From Isoetes engelmannii (lineage: Eukaryota; Streptophyta; Lycopodiopsida; Isoetales; Isoetaceae), in the NCBI GenBank assembly GCA_011763485.2, contig JAANSK020247276.1:1-23620 (forward strand): DNA of 23,620 nt. Reading direction: 5' to 3'. The notes below the pieces were generated by a model. It was not told the DNA's origin. It did not search any database and saw nothing but the letters and a program-made list of their open reading frames with translations. The position numbers and the translations under genes were made by a program. Positions within the stretch are counted from its first letter, which is position 1; each line of letters begins with the position of its first letter. Positions 1-10,181 of the stretch are shown piece after piece.

Positions 1-228
1 ACGTCGGTAAATAGCCGGAGTGCGACGTGGTTTTAGCGACGCGAGTCGCAGACGTCGGCCACGCGTCACGCGCGAACACAGGCGACGTCCAGGGTCGTCG
101 CACGCGACGTTCGGGCGACGCCGCGTTGCGACTGGCGACGTCTGTGCGACGCGGCTTTGCAATTTGCAACGCGACGACGCACAGACATAGCGCGTCGACG
201 TCCCGGGATACCCGATTTTCTTGTAGTG
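1..228 (-). mobile_element. Terminal segment of a CACTA (En/Spm) DNA transposon, continuing left of the window
   Basis: Read on the minus strand, the segment starts at 228 with CACTACAAGAAAATCGG, the classic plant CACTA terminal inverted repeat. It is followed by GC-rich subterminal DNA dense in GCGACGT/ACGTCGC motifs, as expected of subterminal transposase-binding repeats. The near-palindrome CGTCGCACGCGACGT at 96-110 recurs four times in the CACTA end that begins at 20939, so both ends belong to one family. The partner end is outside the window, so the 3-bp target duplication (here CAT, 229-231) cannot be checked. The short reading frames here are low-complexity products of the repeats and are not genes. 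Confidence 0.8.
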
Positions 229-1343
229 CATGAAAATGCAGTTAACACACGCTGGAACTGGAGAATCAAGCATCCACAATGCAGTACACTTCTTCCAGCC
301 AATAAAGATGCCAGATGCTAAAGAAAATGAGTCCAAGAGTGTGATGGCATTCTCCAAATTTTGCTCATCAGCCTTTAGGAAAATAAAAGTATCATCTACA
401 TACTGATTACAAATTTCACGTGACCCGTTATGCATGGGGAGTCCGTGCAAAATGTCATCACGTGCATCTTATGCTCATATACCAACTTCTCAGGATAATA
501 TAGTTTTTATATTTGAGTACCATTTTATTGTTCTAGCCGTAGATTAGAACTTTAGAGTAAAGGATGAGGCTCAGTAGAACTACCATTTTAATTATGTAAT
601 CTTATTTTGGTCGTGCAAAGTTTAACGCATGGACCTCATTCTTTTGTTTTATTTACAAAATATAATTTGCCATCTTCTATGGGTGCGGCGACCCAAGCAG
701 ACCGAACACCAAATGATATGTCGTGTTTAATCCAGTTACTAAAGCGTGTACGAGACACACGGGCAACTGTATCCAGAGCAGTCCAAGGAGAAGGGCGAGA
801 CATAGAGCCAGCAGAAGCAGAGGGAGTAGACAAAGGAGGAGGAGAAGGCAGAAGACTAGCCGATGCGGAGAGCAAAGAGGACGGAGAAGCAAAAGACCAG
901 CAGATGGAGTAGGCAAAGAGAGAGTAGCAAGCATAGGCAGAATGGGGAGCATAGAAGAGGCAGTCATGGAGTTGTAAGCAGAAAGTGGTGGAAATTGTTA
1001 CAAATCTAGAGCGGGAGTAAAAGAGGCAAAGGCAAGAGGATTAAGGCGTGAATTAGATGGCAATCCGAGAGGAGCCATGGCTGATGACATCAAAACAGAA
1101 GAAACTCCAGGAGACAAGGGCATATCACATTATGAGATGAAGCCGAAATGGAAGACCCCAAATCCGACATCAGTGCTGATGCCATACCACCTGAAGCCAT
1201 ACACCAATGGAAAGCACACTGTCTAATCTTTCCAATGCACCCAAAAACGTCTGAATCCGGCACCTGAGGAGGGAGATATGACAGAAAACGGCAGAGTCTC
1301 TACTCACATGGCACCAGGATGAGCGCCCTCCTTTCGGTCTTCT
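229..1343. other. Gene-free stretch with a purine-rich segment
   Basis: I see no convincing gene. About 780-1000 is strongly purine-rich on the plus strand, which makes artificial Leu/Ser-rich frames on the minus strand. The rest is AT-rich intergenic sequence. Confidence 0.5.
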
Positions 1344-1565
1344 TGTTAGTTAACCCATGGTGTGGTCTTGTGATGCTCGAGGAGGAGTGTAGTTCTAGTG
1401 GAAAGATTGTAACGGACCCATGGTAGACCACTCGAGTATTTGATCCTTGAACGTGCCTGTGGGGCGTTCCTTAGACACCGGTATAAATAGGTAGAAACAA
1501 CTATTCATAAACGTCTAGATGTTTTTGCCTAATTGGTTAAGGGCATGTCGGTTAGGAACATTACA
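1344..1565 (+). repeat. Left LTR of a TRIM-like retrotransposon
   Basis: A 222-bp segment starting TG and ending CA. It is repeated in direct orientation at 2417-2633, with strongest similarity from the CTCGAGTATTTGATCC block (about 1431) to the shared end CATTACA. It carries a TATA box, TATAAATA at 1482-1489. It is followed after two bases by a primer-binding site resembling the 3' end of initiator tRNA-Met. The internal region is far too short for gag-pol, hence the TRIM-like call. The 5-bp flanks do not match, so the pair may be rearranged or my left border slightly off. Confidence 0.7.
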
Positions 1566-1567
1566 GT

Positions 1568-1582
1568 TGGTATTAGAGCAGG
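1568..1582 (+). other. Primer-binding site, tRNA-Met(i) type
   Basis: TGGTATTAGAGCAGG lies two bases after the left LTR and resembles the common plant PBS TGGTATCAGAGC with one change in the first 12 bases. Its position directly after the LTR supports the LTR call. Confidence 0.7.
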
Positions 1583-1592
1583 TCTTGTGTTC

Positions 1593-1722
1593 GAGTCTCC
1601 ATGGCAGTGATGATTTTAGTGGCACTATATCACAATCTAGGTATCATTATTTTGGCGGAGTCTCCATGGCAGTGATGATTTTAGTGGCACTATATCGCAA
1701 TCTAGGTATCGCTATTTTGGTG
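1593..1722 (+). repeat. Two tandem 65-bp repeats
   Basis: Both copies start GAGTCTCCATGGCAGTGATG, at 1593 and 1658, and differ at only a few bases. A partial third copy (ATAGGTATCACTATTTTGG) follows at about 1725-1743. Confidence 0.85.
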
Positions 1723-2382
1723 ATATAGGTATCACTATTTTGGCGATAATTTTAGATACGAAATTTTTTTTGGAAGGCGATAAACTTTGCCCATTTACAA
1801 ACTTGTGGACTGCATCTGGCGATAAATGTTAATCACTAAAGTGTTTGTGTAGTACTTGTGGCGATGTTTAAAATCCAACCATAGCATTGTTGTCACAAGT
1901 GCAACATCATGACACGCATAAGTGTCACTAACTAAAATCATAAGCTCCCATTTTATTTTGGTGATTATATTTGAGAGTAATATTTTCTTGAATGTGGTTA
2001 TATCCCATGGGAAAGACATTAAATGGTATGGCTTTATCATGTTCTATAAACATCTTAAGCATAAGTATGGCACAAATAAAAATTTAAAAGCTTTATCTCT
2101 ATACTGCTTGGCATTATGGAATTGGTAACTCAAAAGTAGGCTATCTGTTAGAGATTTAAGAATTGAGATTGTTGATAGAGAGGCGAAAAAACTCATTCCA
2201 TAAGTTCATATAGTTGGCTAATGTGGTAGAAGAGAGAAGTTTTTTCCAGAAAAATTTGGCGAATTAATGTTATATATTTACTAAATGAAGCCTACTAAGC
2301 ATAGTGGCAAATTTTTTAAAAGTATAAAAATATAGCAATTTTGCGATAAATAGCCACTAAAATCTACACTGCTCCATGGGTG
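1593..2382. mobile_element. Probable nested non-autonomous DNA element with terminal inverted repeats
   Basis: Between the two LTRs, the left segment CCATGGCAGTGATGATTTT (from 1599) followed by AGTGGC is matched in inverted orientation at about 2353-2379, with a small indel and a few changes. The arms continue as GTGGC...TATCGC. The left arm is duplicated in tandem with a 65-bp period (1593-1657, 1658-1722). Inside are many copies of a TGGCGATAA-like motif (about 1739-1875 and 2257-2345). Arms plus repeated subterminal motifs suggest a non-autonomous DNA transposon inside a TRIM-like element. The family is not assigned. Exact borders are uncertain because the left arm abuts the primer site. 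Confidence 0.5.
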
Positions 2383-2416
2383 CCTTGTAACCTTGGTAAC
2401 CACCCAGTTAGTAATA

Positions 2417-2633
2417 TATTGGTTAAGCCATAGTTTTGTATGCTTGAGGACGAGCATGGTTCTAGTGGGAGAGATAGTAATGGGCTCATGGTAGACCGCT
2501 CGAGTATTTGATCCTTAAATGTGCCTGTGGGGCATTCCCGAGACACCGGCATAAATGGGTAGAAGCAACTACTTATAAACGTCTAGACGAGTTTGCCCAG
2601 TTGGTCCAGGGGATGTCGGTTAGGAACATTACA
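2417..2633 (+). repeat. Right LTR of the TRIM-like retrotransposon
   Basis: Direct repeat of 1344-1565, ending in the same CATTACA. The left LTR's TATAAATA is CATAAATG here (from 2550), so this copy's promoter looks weakened. No clear polypurine tract precedes it, consistent with age or disruption of the interior. Confidence 0.7.
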
Positions 2634-2878
2634 GCAACAGCAGCAGCAACACCGCCTTTTCATAAGAAAATGCAAATAAAGGTGTAGGCATGTTGTGTTG
2701 GAAATTTTGAAGCGTATAAACTACAATTCAGAACAGAGAAGCAGAGACCAATTAAGGAGGTATTTTCAGAGGGCAATTGAGCAATTGATCTCTGGCTTGC
2801 ATGATTGTTGCATATTTTGTGCAACATGTTTCAATAGTTCCTTATTTACTAACGTTTTGCATTTTTACTTACAGGTAT
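2634..2878. other. Gene-free spacer with a CAG/CAA run
   Basis: It begins with an imperfect (CAR)n run at 2634-2653. An open frame at 2695-2895 has no recognisable domain. I see no gene. Confidence 0.4.
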
Positions 2879-3199
2879 GGGTAAGAGCATGCTAGGGTGT
2901 ACCACTTTTGGCACATCCTAAAGTACATACTCAGAGTACTTTACAGCAGAGTACTTTTCTGTTTTTCTTTTCATGATAATCGATTCAAAAATTGGAAATA
3001 CAAATCAAAAACACATTAGTGCTCAACTTAAGATCAAGAGGTTGATGTTAGAATCAAGAAAGAGTGCATGCACATTCAAACTCCATGTTTAATAAGACTT
3101 TATCAAGCCCTGAAAGTACCTAGTGTTTGAGTACTTTTCTGGGTACTTTTTGGGCCCTCAATAGATACAAAAATAGGCACATCTAACATGCTCTCACTC
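2879..3199. mobile_element. MITE-like inverted-repeat element
   Basis: The left end reads GGGTAAGAGCATGCTAGGGTG. The right end, reverse-complemented, reads GAGTGAGAGCATGTTAGATGTG, so the arms match imperfectly over about 22 bp. The interior is short, non-coding and rich in AGTACTTT motifs. GTAT flanks both sides (2875-2878, 3200-3203) and may be a short target duplication. Superfamily not assigned. Confidence 0.5.
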
Positions 3200-3217
3200 G
3201 TATGTTAAGGTGTAGAA

Positions 3218-3583
3218 GACAGTTTAGCTCTTAAGTTAATTCAAGTGTTCAAGATTTGTAGAAGGAAGGAAGGGAAGGAAGGAGGTATATTTTAACGTCC
3301 ACGAAGGCCAGAGGCCTATGAGACGGCACAGTACAAGGGGGACCGAAGTCCTTAACCAGAACAGGGACCGAAGTTCTTACAAACAAACAAGCTAAACAAA
3401 TATGGGCCGAAGCCCGTGAACAAAAACCTTCACCAAACGCTCCCTGAACCGTAACCTCTTCACAGCTAGGTGCTGAGTACTGGTAGGGGCTTGTGCATGC
3501 GCTGAACCTCCACCCGCTGAAGCCAGAAGACAGACGCTCAGGGAAGACAAGTTAGTTCTCAAGTTAATTTGAGTGTTCAAGAT
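3218..3583. repeat. 38-bp direct repeats flanking a ~290-bp segment
   Basis: The copies at 3218-3255 and 3546-3583 (core AGTTAATT..AGTGTTCAAGAT) differ at 6 of 38 positions. The segment between them starts with a GGAAGG microsatellite (about 3265-3283). The pair could be remnants of short terminal repeats or a local duplication. Confidence 0.55.
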
Positions 3584-5178
3584 GCTGACAGGTCCGAGGA
3601 TTTGCATTCAAGAAGCCCTGGTGGGTAGGAACACCTCCTAGTTTGTTTCTGAACACATTGGGGCCATGAAGGGGTAATCATGGCACAGAATTGCACAGTG
3701 TATTTGGTGAAGAAAACAACTTGAAGTATTTGGTTGATCAACAGGAGGATGCATCTTGTCATTAGTAGTTTATATCCCAGATGTATGAAGTTGCCTTTGC
3801 CATTGATTCAGTAAGTTATTCCTAGCTTGTGGAATTATTTGCCCAGTTGTGAAAGAAGAATGGTGTTGCATAAGTACAGTTACTGCAAGTAAACATAAAT
3901 GTCGTGAATCTTCAGTAAATGACGGTGAAGTTGCCTAGAGATGTTTGCCAGTGGAAGCACGCATTGCTAGTGGATCCAGAGTTCATCTTCCAGGCTAGCT
4001 ACCATTTGCCATGGAGTTAAGTTTTTCCTAGCTTGCGGAATGGAGTTGCATAGGCACTTCTAGTGGATCCATGTTTCACCATTTCCTATGGTAGCTATCA
4101 TTCGCCAATGGGACACAAATAGAATAGCCTACACTATTGCTGTGTGGAAAGAAGTTCGAAAAATAAATAAATGGTTCAATAATGCTAGCAATGGTTCATG
4201 GCTACAGTAAATTCTCATTTGCTACAGTAAACATCCCATGGCTACAGTAAAATATGGGTTCCCGCTGGCTTCGTTCAAAGAGGAAGCTCCAGGAATTGCT
4301 CCACCGAGCCTGATTTACAGCCGATCGAAGCGGATTGATGCTGCAGACCTACAAAGGCAGAGAAAAATGCAGAATGGGATGGGTCCTGGGCACACGAAGT
4401 GCAGTCGAAGACCTATTTGAAGAAGTTATTTGAAGAGATAATAGAAATCGGAGGTGGACTATTGAAGTGATAACATCTGAAGTTTAAGTATTTTGGGCAT
4501 TTAGCATTTGATATTGCTATTGTTTGAAGATAGGAGATGTGTAAAAAATCAAGAGTTTGAAGAGATGAACTCTTGATTGGTTTGTTGATTCTTAATGAAA
4601 AATATTTTGTTTGGGCATTCCAAAGTAGTTGTCAAGCATTCTCTCCATTGATTATTGTTTGTACCGATTCTCTATATTGTTCTCAATGCAAAATAATTTG
4701 ATTGGGCATCCCAAAGCAATCTGTTGAAGCAGTGCATGTTAAAGGATTAAAATAGCCGTCGAGTACTCTCTATATTGAATATATCTGCCTTGATTATCCA
4801 GATTGATTTCCCAGAGGTTCGAGATAGTGTAATTTCAAATTTGCTATAAAAAACTGGTTGCTAGTATTGGCTTGGAACTGAGTTCTGAGTGCAACAATGA
4901 TCTTATAAATTCAGCTTGCTTTGGCATGTCATACGACACCTCTGCAACAATTTAACATATGGTATTTGTGAGCTGAAGTTAGGATTTTGCCAAACATCGA
5001 CTTCTGAACAATGCCTAAATGGCATAGAAAATTATTACATGAGTATTCCACATAAACTTGTAAATTCATGTTCCTTCTTGGGTTGCTGGAAGGGCAAACC
5101 CTTTCGGCCTTGGACGACCGAGATGGATCTGGAGCGGTGCTTATATTGGCTCCCTAAACCAAGGCCTCGTGACCAAGA
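3584..5178. other. Gene-free stretch with small local repeats
   Basis: No recognisable gene. Paired copies of CTAGTGGATCCA and neighbouring bases occur near 3967 and 4059, a local duplication of about 90 bp. GCTACAGTAA recurs at 4201, 4221 and 4241. The open frame at 4916-5194 has no known domain. Confidence 0.5.
4201..4250 (+). repeat. Three copies of GCTACAGTAA at a 20-bp period
   Basis: GCTACAGTAA starts at 4201, 4221 and 4241 with unrelated 10-bp spacers, so only half of each period is conserved. Confidence 0.85.
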
Positions 5179-5469
5179 GTATTCACTCATGTGAATAGGG
5201 GGGATTCACAGTGAATACCCCTCGTCTACGTGGCACTGGGGTATTCAAATGAGTGAATACCCCCTGCTTGCTTGCATGGCACGCTTATGTGGAATGCTTA
5301 TGGGGGATATGCTCATCCGAATCCCCCTTCTGTGAATCCCCCTTCTGCCATGTGTACGGGGGTATTCACTCATGTGAATCCCCTTTATGCCACGTGTACA
5401 AGGGTATTCACTCATGTGAATCTCCGTTTCCACGTGGCTGCCACGTCATTAAAAGCGTATTCACTCATC
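5179..5469. repeat. Array of near-palindromic GTATTCACTCATGTGAAT units
   Basis: Full units lie at 5179-5196, 5362-5379 and 5404-5421 (the last two 42 bp apart), with a partial unit at 5458-5469 and an inverted version around 5240-5263. The unit is itself a near palindrome. Poly-C/G runs and CCACGTG-type motifs sit between units. The open frames here are translations of the repeat and are not genes. Confidence 0.75.
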
Positions 5470-6636
5470 CTGCAAACAGCCTTGGCATGACGCTCCCGAG
5501 AGCCAATAAAGTGCGTGGATCTGGAGACCTAGTTGGACGGTTCACATGGGTTGTTCAGCTGCAGTAGTCAGCATTAGATATTGAGGTCCCTATCGTCGAT
5601 CAGCGTTAGTTGTTTCATTAGCGTGAGATCTCACCATCCAATAGGTCAAAAGCAGCACTCGTTTGGATTTGCCTGCCGATTGAGGAACAGTAGACCGTCT
5701 TTTGGATTTGTCGAGTTCTGATTAAACTTAGCGATGTGTGTAGCAGGTTGTGATGAAACTAAGACCTTTAAGGAAGCTATGGCAGCCCAGAAGTTCCTTT
5801 GTAATGTTTTATTATCGCCATTCCAGTAGCTCTAAAGGGGGCTGCCATCGCTGAATTCAGACCTTTTCTAAGGCAGCCCAATGGACCGGGAAATCCATGT
5901 CGAGGAGCTTCTTGCTTTGCGATGCGTTCTCTCTCGTCTTAGCCGCTTTTCTTGATCCAAAGTGGTGATAGGCGATTAAAGAAAAAGACTGCTGAATGGA
6001 GCCGGTTGCTTGATGAAGCAAGGGACCGCCATAGCCAAGACACTTAGGTCTTTGTAGATCTGAAGCACAGCTCTGTTTCAGAATTTGGCTGCAAGGAGCA
6101 AAACTATGTTTCTAAGAGCAGAGGTATTTGCATAGTTTCTGATCTACGGGCAACCCACAACAGTGCGCAAGCTCCATTTTTTCATTGCTCTTTAGCTGCA
6201 TATAACTTGCAGGCACTTGGAAAAATTTGGATTATCCACGAATTTTCTGGTTATATAACACCAATAAGCTAGCAGGTGATACTGCTGGTGCTGATAGCAG
6301 GAACGCTGGTATAGCATAATAATAGAATTTGGCATGGCAACGACTATTGATGTGGAAAAAAGCACATGCCAAGTACATGCATGCAGTCTGAAAATATGGC
6401 CTGCTCTTCAAAAAACTATATGCAAAAAACAAAACAACCTTCAGCTGGAAAACAAAGAAGGCTGGGATAGAACTTAGCAAGAAAGACAGAAAAGCAAGTC
6501 CATTAGGGCAGTCTAGGCTATACAAACTTGGCCAATGGTGGACTCCAAAAATAGGACAAATACAGGTTGAGTTTTGTTATTATAGAAATGCAAACAATTG
6601 AAAACTTTTCAAAACTTTTCAAGGGAAAATTCCATT
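5470..6636. other. Gene-free stretch downstream of the P0 gene
   Basis: I see no gene. The right end, just below 6637, is the expected 3' untranslated region of the minus-strand P0 gene. A weak inverted pair GGCAGCCC / GGGCTGCC lies at about 5781 and 5838. Confidence 0.5.
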
Positions 6637-7919
6637 CTAGTCAAACAAACTGAAACCCATATCATCATCCGATTCCTCTTCAGGCTCGGCCTTTTTAGGC
6701 TCCTCCTCTTTCTCTACCGCAGCTGCTGGAGCAGCACCAGCACTTACAGCAACTGGAGCTGCAGCAACAGCAAACTTGGAGGGATCCTGTAGAAAGCAAA
6801 GCATAAGAAGAAAGACTATATGGATAAGATAATATGATGTTACTCACCTTCAAAAATTCTTTAACCTGATCTGCCTGTGGATATGAATATTCTGTTGCAA
6901 GGGCAACTGAAAGAACATTTTTATACGAATTGACGAAGAAATGAGCAGCTGCTGCCAAAGTAGGGTACCCTACTGCCAATGACAATGCAGCCACCATTGA
7001 AACACCAGAAGAGAACTTAGCCATCAGATCATCCTCAGTCAAGTCAAGGACTGCAGGATCAAAAACTGAACCATCATCATATACCATTTGAACTATCAAA
7101 CCATATGAAAATGGACGAATGCCAAGCTTTGCAAGCAAAGCTGCCTCAGATGAACCAACTTTATCTCCCTTTTTAATCAGATCCACATTGGACACGATTT
7201 CTACAGTACCCTTATTAATTTTTGTGGGAATGTTAAGAACCTGGATAGAGAAATTGATTAATAACCAGTCATTTTGCAGAAAAACGGACACAACCTCGTG
7301 GATGCTATTTGATAGTACAAACCTGGAAGAAGGACGTTTGAGAAGGATCAAGCCCTGTGTTTCCAGGAGGTATGGTCACATCAATTGGGGCTACGAGCCC
7401 AACACGAGCAGGTGCACCAACCTATAAAACCATATACCAGACCCATTTCAAATTTTTTAAGAACCGAACAATTGCATCAAAACAAAGGAATACAATAAAA
7501 CATTCCACTAAGTACCATACCTTGTACTTGGCAACTTCTTCTCTAACTTCCTTTAGATCCCCTTTTGTAAAAATAAGTCCCACGTTACCCTGTAAAAGGA
7601 TACATGATACAGTAAAACACGGGTTTACGTATACTTACCCCAAACAAGAAATAGAACATACCACAAGAAGAGGCATCAGATTCAAAACAGCTGTATTTCC
7701 AGTTTTCTCTGCATAAACTCGAATGGTTCTTTTCATCATGGTATTCTTCCCCATAAGAACCACAGATTCTGGCCGCAAACCCTTCCTGATTTGCTGCATC
7801 TGAGTAGACCCAACGTTATCCGCTACACAGATCAAAGCCTTGGAATACTCCTCCAAAAGCTCACACATCTTCCTGTCATAAGCCTGCTTCTTTTCGGCTT
7901 TCGTTCCTTTGAAACCCAT
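6637..7919 (-). CDS. RPP0: 60S acidic ribosomal protein P0 (uL10), five exons
   Basis: Base of the ribosomal stalk: it binds 28S rRNA and carries the P1/P2 dimers that recruit translation factors. Coding exons in transcript order are 7919-7662, 7589-7521, 7421-7323, 7240-6848 and 6786-6637. Introns are 72, 99, 82 and 61 nt, all GT-AG and all phase 0, giving 322 residues, the usual length for plant P0. Exon 1 has the uL10 core ([27 protein letters not shown]). Exon 2 reads [15 protein letters not shown]. Exon 4 has [20 protein letters not shown] and the P1/P2-binding spine. Exon 5 has an Ala-rich hinge, an acidic stretch and the canonical tail [11 protein letters not shown]. The chosen Met begins [11 protein letters not shown]; an upstream in-frame Met at 7955 would add residues unlike the family. 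No defect is seen and the gene appears functional. Confidence 0.96.
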
Positions 7920-8004
7920 TTTGCTTAATACACGAGCAACGAACGAACTGAACAACAGAAGGGGACCAAGCCTAGGACTCCTCCGGCAAGGCAGTTTAAC
8001 CCAA

Positions 8005-8033
8005 AAACCCTAACCCTAACGCTCGAATTTATA
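8005..8033 (-). promoter_or_regulatory. P0 promoter: TATA box and tandem telo-box
   Basis: On the minus strand TATAAAT occupies 8033-8027. Just downstream is a tandem telo-box (AAACCCTAACCCTAA on the plus strand, 8005-8019), about 85 bp before the P0 start codon. Telo-boxes near the start site are typical of plant ribosomal protein genes. This is the likely core promoter, with transcription starting near 8000. Confidence 0.7.
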
Positions 8034-8685
8034 GGCTTAGGGCGAAATCACACTATGGCAAAACTAAAATAATTATATATTTTGTATATATCCCTAACAT
8101 ATTGAAAATTCTGGTCACTTAAATCCCACGTTAATGTAATGCCACGTTAACTCCACGTAAATTCCAGCTGGCTCTGCCCTCTGGGACTTCCTTCTTTCCT
8201 GAAGATTTTCGCCCGTTCAGTTCCGTCGATCGTTTCAAAGCTCTTACGGTAAAAATGGGCAAACATTTTGTAGTTCCGGCCATCAAAGGCATATGCTTAG
8301 TAGATTTTCCTTCATGTTCAAGGCCGACCTCTTTTTCTGCTCGTGGTTTCTTCATCGGTCTGCAGTTCTTCATCGGTTCTCAATCTGGAGCTCCTTGAGG
8401 TAAGCACTCTTCATCTCGGCCAAATTTGTTCTGCTCTGGTCTTTCCCGACCAGATATATGGTTCACATTTAAAGATTCCACAAGTTCTTACTTTCACAGT
8501 CTAGGGTTGTCGAACTTTTTTGAGCACTAATGACTATAAACTCCTTCCTTACATTCCACTACTTTTTTGGTCCGCAAAAATGCACTTTCATGTTATATGT
8601 GTGCAGGAATATCTAGCTAAATATCCATTCCTCCTGTATACTTTGGCCCGCAGAAATTAGACTATGGAGCCATCCAAGCCACTTA
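8034..8685. other. Upstream region of P0, no convincing gene
   Basis: A 47-codon plus-strand frame (8255-8398, MGKHFVVPAIKG...) is followed at once by a donor-like GAG/GTAAGC at 8399. It could be the first exon of a divergent gene, but I found no matching downstream exon and recognise nothing in it. Confidence 0.4.
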
Positions 8686-9057
8686 GGGATGGTTTCCATG
8701 AGGTAAAAAATGCCCTGGACTTGGAAGTCAGAGCGCACGAAATCTCGTTCCCAAAGTCTACTTGACCCGCCCTTGGTGCCTACGTGGCCCAGGAATCGCC
8801 TTGGACTTTCAGAAGGGGGAGTGGACGTTCTGGGCGACCCTGACCAGGCTGTTGTCGGTGAGACGATCTGCACCACCGACGATAGATGTGAGAGCATGTT
8901 CTTCCACCGACCTGTTCGTGGGTAAGCTTTGTTGTTTGCAAGTTTTTTCAACCGAGTCAGTAAGTTTACTCATGAAAACGAGCCACAAAAATCATCCCGA
9001 TTTGGGGCACGTGGCTAGGCCAAATCGGGTCCACAAAAAGCTCATGGAAGCACACCC
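8686..9057. mobile_element. Tourist-like (PIF/Harbinger-type) MITE, copy 1
   Basis: It starts GGGATGGTTTCCATGAG and ends CTCATGGAAGCACACCC, so the termini are inverted repeats. It is flanked by TTA at 8683-8685 and 9058-9060, the 3-bp duplication typical of PIF/Harbinger elements. It is 372 bp and non-coding. The TTTCCATGAG core and the following ..TGGAC..GCCC are shared with the element at 11263-11587, which indicates a family. Confidence 0.72.
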
Positions 9058-9060
9058 TTA

Positions 9061-9312
9061 AAGCAAGGAAGATCGTCTTCTAAATTACCGATGTATACTT
9101 ACCCCAAGAACAAAACTGATCACAATATGGAAATAGGGTCGCTGTTATCCGTGCTCGTGGTGACACGCGTCAGCCCCCTACATTTCGAAATGGAAGTTTG
9201 GGTCTTCCAATTCCGGACGACTGGTTGAACAGGTTACCATGGTTCAGAAGCAGGGAATTTGGCGAGGGGATTTTTGGAAACAAGGGACGGGTTGTTGCTT
9301 CCAACGGAGAAG
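9061..9312. other. Spacer without a recognised gene
   Basis: No domain, RNA or clear repeat seen. Confidence 0.4.
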
Positions 9313-9432
9313 CTTAGCAAGATTTCGCAGTCGACTTAGCAAGCTTTCGCAGTCACAGATCAGTTGAAGTGGCTTGGGGCAGATCAGTTTAAGTCGCGGA
9401 TCAGTTGAAGTCGCATATCAGTTGAAGTGGCC
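9313..9432 (+). repeat. Compound minisatellite
   Basis: Two 20-bp copies of CTTAGCAAGMTTTCGCAGTC occur at about 9313 and 9335. Four copies of the 15-bp unit KATCAGTTKAAGTSG follow at 9358, 9382, 9399 and 9416. The last three are spaced by 17 bp. Confidence 0.8.
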
Positions 9433-9691
9433 TGAACTGTCGGATTTGTGAAGAACAATAGGGCGGCTGTAAATCGAAGCAGGCGAGGTGAGAGGGATAT
9501 TTTTGGAAGTCGTCGGAGTAAGGTGAAGGCCGATGTTACCTTTCTATCTACTCCATCACGAAGCAGGGTAGAATGCAAATGGTTTGGGCTTCACTATTAT
9601 TTGTGTTATTATTTGTGTTAATATCCTCTAATGTTCTGAATCGACGGAAGCTTAGAAAAAGGGCAATCTTGCAACATCTCTTTTGCAGGCC

Positions 9692-10181
9692 ATGGCTTCG
9701 GTATCGGAGCGACTAGGTAAGAATCTTGCTTATCTTCCTTAGAAACCATTTGAGCGCGTTAAAAGATCCATTTCTAAGATTAGAGTTCATAAAACAGGGA
9801 TTATCTCTCAGTTTTCGGCCATGAAGCAAGCATCTCTAAAGAAGAACCAAACAAAGGTGCCATATCTGCCGTATTTGCCATATATGTTTAAGCTTTCAAA
9901 GGCAATATTCTAACAAATGTGACTCTGGCAGTGACGGAAGCCAAGAAAACAAGAGCTCCACTCGCAATATTCTACAAAGGCTCGGCAAACATATACAGTT
10001 ATATTCCAGAGGATGTGGTGAGTGGATTTGAGATTTGAGAGGGGTAATATTTAGGGTCTAAAGAGCTAGATGGCTGTGTATACAGGCAAAAGCTGTAATG
10101 TTTCTTGCAAACAAGCTTTTTCTTCAAAAATCCTCTGATCCTGGTGCTTCTATTTGTCCAAAAGAAGCTGACAACGGCTAA
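9692..10181 (+). pseudogene. Degenerate TIFY-domain (JAZ-like) gene
   Basis: TIFY/JAZ proteins repress jasmonate signalling; the TIFY motif dimerises them and binds NINJA, and the Jas motif binds COI1 and MYC. The core exon 9932-10017 encodes a TIFY-like segment (PLAIFYKG, then IPEDV) with AG before it and GTGAGT after it. The next exon joins in phase at 10086 with AKAVMFLANK, matching the A-K-A-x-M-x-L-A that follows TIFY in the family. The signature is AIFYKG instead of TIFYGG. Upstream, one frame from ATG 9692 reads MASVSERLGKN, meets TAG at 9740-9742, then continues KPFERVKRSISK to 9856. That segment does not join the TIFY exon in phase. After TAA at 10179 another frame stays open to about 10271 (reading TPLPI). 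No complete Jas motif is visible. Several defects favour a pseudogene; alternative splicing is possible. Confidence 0.6.

Noticed and set aside
607-977. Several overlapping frames on both strands
   Set aside because: They are products of a purine-rich tract; Leu/Ser- or Arg/Gly-biased without domain motifs.
4916-5194. 92-codon plus-strand frame
   Set aside because: No domain, partly inside the palindrome repeat, composition not convincing.
5245-5567. Cys/Ser/His-rich repetitive frames on both strands
   Set aside because: They simply translate the GTATTCACTCATGTGAAT repeat array.
8255-8398. 47-codon plus-strand frame followed by GTAAGC, a possible divergent gene start
   Set aside because: No recognisable protein and no matching second exon found.
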